47,834 nucleotides of DNA from Rickettsiales bacterium. Its GTDB lineage: Bacteria; Pseudomonadota; Alphaproteobacteria; Rickettsiales; UBA1997. A program made the position numbers and the translations under genes. The notes under the pieces were generated by a model, which worked only from the letters and a program-made list of their open reading frames with translations, did not search any database and was not told the origin of the DNA. This document shows, in pieces, positions 44,685 to 47,834 of this stretch (positions are counted from its first letter, which is position 1; every line of letters begins with the position of its first letter). The stretch spans positions 1 to 47,834 of the forward strand of contig JAIRXW010000018.1 of assembly GCA_031268035.1 (NCBI GenBank), in the 5' to 3' direction.

Positions 44685-47258
44685 TCAGCCTAGGACCAAC
44701 TCCCCAGATTTGTCCACGGCTAGGATAATTTTTCTTCCCCGAGGTAGTTTTCCAGCTATTATTTGGCTGGCCAGTGGATTTTCTATTTTTTTCTGTATCA
44801 ACCTCTTCAGAGGTCTAGCTCCATAGACTGGGTCGAAACCATTTTTCCCAATGTATTCCACGAGATCATCGCTAAATTCAACGGAATACCCTCCGGCATC
44901 CAACCTTGCTCCGAGTTCCCGGAGCCTAATTTTGGCAATTTCAACCATATTGTCTCTGGTCAATCTAGAGAACAAAATTATTTCATCAAGTCTATTTATA
45001 AATTCTGGACGGAATGTATCCTTCACCTCTTCCATGACGCCTCTATAGACCAGATCCATATCGGCATTTTCCGGCAGTTCCGCTATATATTTGGAACCAA
45101 GGTTAGAGGTGAGAATCACAATTACATTTGTAAAATCAACTAGTCTTCCCTGGGAATCAGTGAGTCTACCGTCATCTAAAATCTGCAGAAAAATATTAAA
45201 TATATCTGGATGAGCTTTTTCAATCTCATCGAACAGAACAATTTGATAGGGCCGTCTGCGCACAGACTCCGTCAGTGTTCCCCCCTCTTCGTAGCCCACA
45301 TAGCCCGGAGGAGCACCAATTAATTTCGAAACAGCATGTTTTTCCATATACTCGGACATGTCCATCCGCAGAACAGATTTTTCACTGTTGAACATAAATT
45401 CTCCAAGGGTCTTCGATAATTCTGTTTTACCCACACCAGTTGGTCCGAGGAAAAGAAAACTTCCCATAGGTCTGCGGCCATCCTGAAGACCGCTTCTATT
45501 TCTCCTCAGAGCATTGCTTATAGAGGCTATAGCCCTATCCTGACCTATAACTTTTTTTCCAAGTATTTCCTCCATGTTGTTGAGCCTTTCTCTCTCATTT
45601 TCCAACATTTTATCAACGGGAATTCCAGTGATCTGAGATATTATACTGCTGATATCCTCTCTCCCGACAGCTTCTCTGCTAAAATTGGACTCATAGTACT
45701 CCTTTTCTAGTTTCTCCAGTTCAGCCCTAAAATTCGGAATTATACCATAGGATAGCTCTCCGGCCCTCGCCAGATTTCCGTCTCTCTGGGCCACCTCCAG
45801 ATTATACCTGGCCTCATCTATTTGATTTTTTAATTGATTAATTCTAGTTAGTTTTTCCCTGCTGACAACCCAAACGCTCCTGAGAGTAGAGGATTCATCT
45901 TCCAACCTCTTCAGATCTTCGGTAATTTTTTCTAGCCTTGGATTCGGGTCATGGCCATTTTCCTTTTTTAAAACCTCATATTCCATTCCAAGCTGAATGA
46001 TTTTCCTATCTATTTCGTCCAGTTCAACGGGTTTGCTGTCAACCTCCATCCTAATCTTGCTGGCAGCCTCATCTATAAGATCTATAGCCTTATCCGGAAG
46101 AAATCTATCGGTTATATACCTACTAGATAGAGTGACGGCGGCCACAAGTGCCTCGTCTTTAATTTTTATTCCATGGTGTATCTCATATTTTTCCTTAATG
46201 CCTCTGAGAATCGATATGGTATCCTCTATGGAAGGTTCGGGGGTATACACCGGCTGGAATCGTCTAGCCAGCGCCTGATCTTTTTCTATGTATTTTCTGT
46301 ACTCGTCCAGCGTTGTCGCCCCTATGCAGTGCAAATCTCCTCTCGCAAGTGCTGGCTTTAGAAGGTTTGAGGCATCCATGGCGCCATCGGTCTTTCCGGT
46401 GCCAACTAGAAGATGCAATTCATCAATGAATAAAATTATCGAACCACCACTTTTCTCAACCTCATTGAGAACTGTTTTCAGCCTCTCCTCAAATTCTCCT
46501 CTATATTTTGCTCCGGCCACTAGACTCCCCATATCTAGGCTAAGAATACTCTTATTTTTCAGGCTCTCTGGCACATCACCGTCGATTATTCTTTCGGCCA
46601 AACCTTCCACTATGGCTGTTTTTCCAACGCCCGGTTCTCCAATCAGAACTGGATTATTTTTTATTCTTCGGGAGAGAATTTGTATAGTTCTTCTAATTTC
46701 TCTGTCTCTTCCTATTATCGGGTCAATTTTGCCGTCTCTAGCAAGTTTTGTAATATCCCTAGCAAACCGCTCAAGAGCCTGGTAATTACCTTCAGCCGCC
46801 TCTGTGTCCGCCCTCAGACCAGCCCTTATTTTTTCTATGGCCAGGGCCAGTGATTTGCTATCAACCCCGCCTCTTTTAAAAATATCACGCATATCGGAGC
46901 TAGAATCCGAAATAGCCTGCAGTACTCTCTCTATGGTCACAAAATTATCTCCGGCAGACTTGGCTAGCATTTCAGCGGTGGACAAAACTCTGAGCGTATT
47001 TGAAGATATGCGTGGTTCCCCATAGCCATCACCACTCACCCTGGGTAGTTTATTTATTCTATCCCTTAGATTTTCAACTATCACCGCACTACTACCCCCA
47101 GCAATGTCTATCATCCTTTGCACTAGACCATCCTCATTTTCAAACATGGCTAATAGCAAATGTTCTGGCTCAATGAGCTGATTAGCGCCCATGACAGCCA
47201 CAGTTTGGGCCCTCTGTAGCACCTCTCTCAGTTTATCAGTATATTTGTCAAAATTCAT
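44685..47258 (-). CDS. clpB: ATP-dependent disaggregase ClpB
   Basis: The 857-aa AAA+ chaperone rescues aggregated proteins with DnaK. The N domain starts [18 protein letters not shown]. The first AAA module has [18 protein letters not shown] (about 200). The coiled-coil middle domain (about 400-525) and the second AAA module with [17 protein letters not shown] (about 605) follow. [16 protein letters not shown] is the substrate pore loop. The open frame runs 11 codons further to 47291, but the ATG at 47258 matches the family start and has GGGGGA just upstream. No sigma-32 type promoter could be made out in the upstream sequence. Confidence 0.97.
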   Translation of the reverse strand: MNFDKYTDKLREVLQRAQTVAVMGANQLIEPEHLLLAMFENEDGLVQRMIDIAGGSSAVIVENLRDRINKLPRVSGDGYGEPRISSNTLRVLSTAEMLAKSAGDNFVTIERVLQAISDSSSDMRDIFKRGGVDSKSLALAIEKIRAGLRADTEAAEGNYQALERFARDITKLARDGKIDPIIGRDREIRRTIQILSRRIKNNPVLIGEPGVGKTAIVEGLAERIIDGDVPESLKNKSILSLDMGSLVAGAKYRGEFEERLKTVLNEVEKSGGSIILFIDELHLLVGTGKTDGAMDASNLLKPALARGDLHCIGATTLDEYRKYIEKDQALARRFQPVYTPEPSIEDTISILRGIKEKYEIHHGIKIKDEALVAAVTLSSRYITDRFLPDKAIDLIDEAASKIRMEVDSKPVELDEIDRKIIQLGMEYEVLKKENGHDPNPRLEKITEDLKRLEDESSTLRSVWVVSREKLTRINQLKNQIDEARYNLEVAQRDGNLARAGELSYGIIPNFRAELEKLEKEYYESNFSREAVGREDISSIISQITGIPVDKMLENERERLNNMEEILGKKVIGQDRAIASISNALRRNRSGLQDGRRPMGSFLFLGPTGVGKTELSKTLGEFMFNSEKSVLRMDMSEYMEKHAVSKLIGAPPGYVGYEEGGTLTESVRRRPYQIVLFDEIEKAHPDIFNIFLQILDDGRLTDSQGRLVDFTNVIVILTSNLGSKYIAELPENADMDLVYRGVMEEVKDTFRPEFINRLDEIILFSRLTRDNMVEIAKIRLRELGARLDAGGYSVEFSDDLVEYIGKNGFDPVYGARPLKRLIQKKIENPLASQIIAGKLPRGRKIILAVDKSGELVLG

Positions 47259-47834
47259 AGTCCCCCATTTTTTATAAATGTTATACATCATTACTATATA
47301 GTGTCTCTATTATCCAAAACAATGGCATCAGCGGAGACGACCTATAGGGTCCGCTCCTAGAAACATTTTCAATTTACACAGTAGATCCAGCGGGAAAAAT
47401 TTAGATTCTGAACATTTTCAAAAAACATTCTCCTCCACTGAATAACCCCAACGGTGGTGGGTTTCCTTAGACCATGGCTAATCCCCATAGGATAATGGAT
47501 TTCCAGAGAAAAGAATTACGTTAGAAAATAGGCTTTGGGAGCTAGACATATCACCGGAACAGAGGTGATCCTATCGAGAAAAAGATATCGAGAAAAAGAT
47601 AATTGATTTTAAAAAATAGGAGAATAATTCCCAAGCATAGACACTTCCCAACGGCCCAATTCTGAGATTATCTCTATAGATCTGAAACAGGGGAATAATT
47701 AACCCCCCCCAGAGAAACCTAGGTTTTTTATCTCAGATTTGTTCTGGAGAGAAGAGAAAACCTAGAAACTCAGCTAGTTTTTTTTATTTTTTCCAGATCT
47801 TTTTTTAGATCTAGAGAGATACTAACCCTATCTC
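47259..47834. other. Non-coding region upstream of clpB with structured elements
   Basis: No gene is evident in these 576 nt. Visible structures are a hairpin ATCACC/GGTGAT near 47550-47570, a 14-nt tandem duplication TATCGAGAAAAAGA (47572-47599), and a GGGG/CCCC pair near 47691-47710. A 9-bp inverted repeat CTAGGTTTT (47719-47727)/AAAACCTAG (47757-47765) is followed within 15 nt by a T-run. The last could end a short plus-strand transcript, but none is proven. Confidence 0.4.

Overview
The window is a chromosomal segment of about 47.8 kb from a Gram-negative bacterium, most likely an alphaproteobacterium. The evidence is an alpha-type SspB, an alpha-type L32 (rpmF), a DUF2125-like membrane protein, and an LpoA-like/NlpD-like envelope cluster next to rsmI. 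The AT-rich coding, a short mfd, a filamentous-haemagglutinin effector and possible secreted effectors fit a host-associated or intracellular lineage (Holosporales- or Rickettsiales-like). This placement is inferred from protein features only, since the window holds no rRNA.

Layout. 1-6.2 kb (minus strand): a two-partner-secretion haemagglutinin/CdiA-like protein with a toxin-like tail, a candidate immunity gene, and the start of another exported protein cut by the window edge. 6.5-11.4 kb: sspB, plsY, a LolC/E permease and an Mpl-like Mur ligase on plus, then a prepilin peptidase on minus. 11.4-13.6 kb (minus): tRNA-Leu, trigger factor, rlmB, prepilin peptidase in one close series. 13.8-19.5 kb (plus): an mfd lacking its N-terminal UvrA-binding module, psd-pssA for phosphatidylethanolamine synthesis, and an unknown 562-aa protein with a cysteine-protease-like GNSCW motif. 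19.4-22.2 kb (minus): rpmF-plsX-fabH-ybeY. 22.7-23.6 kb: a 298-aa exported protein of unknown function behind a near-consensus promoter.

23.7-29.7 kb: the most unusual part, about 6 kb of non-coding tandem mosaic repeats. It carries 25 recognisable copies of a very stable GC-rich hairpin (CCCCACTC - 3-nt loop - GAGTGGGG). The stems change in a compensatory way and the loop occurs in both orientations. The array starts at what looks like the terminator of the 298-aa gene and ends at the stop codon of the convergent DUF2125-like gene.

29.7-33.3 kb (minus): an envelope operon of LpoA-like lipoprotein, NlpD-like LysM/LytM lipoprotein and DUF2125-like protein. 33.4-38.4 kb (plus): rsmI, a small membrane ORF, der, pheT. 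38.4-42.6 kb (minus): gltX (of an unusual sequence type), tsaE, a possible decayed short gene, aspS. 42.8-47.3 kb: yebC and mltG (plus) converging on clpB (minus).

Most genes are housekeeping: phospholipid and fatty-acid initiation, translation and tRNA modification, protein quality control and cell-wall remodelling. The accessory content is the haemagglutinin module, two unknown proteins and the hairpin array.
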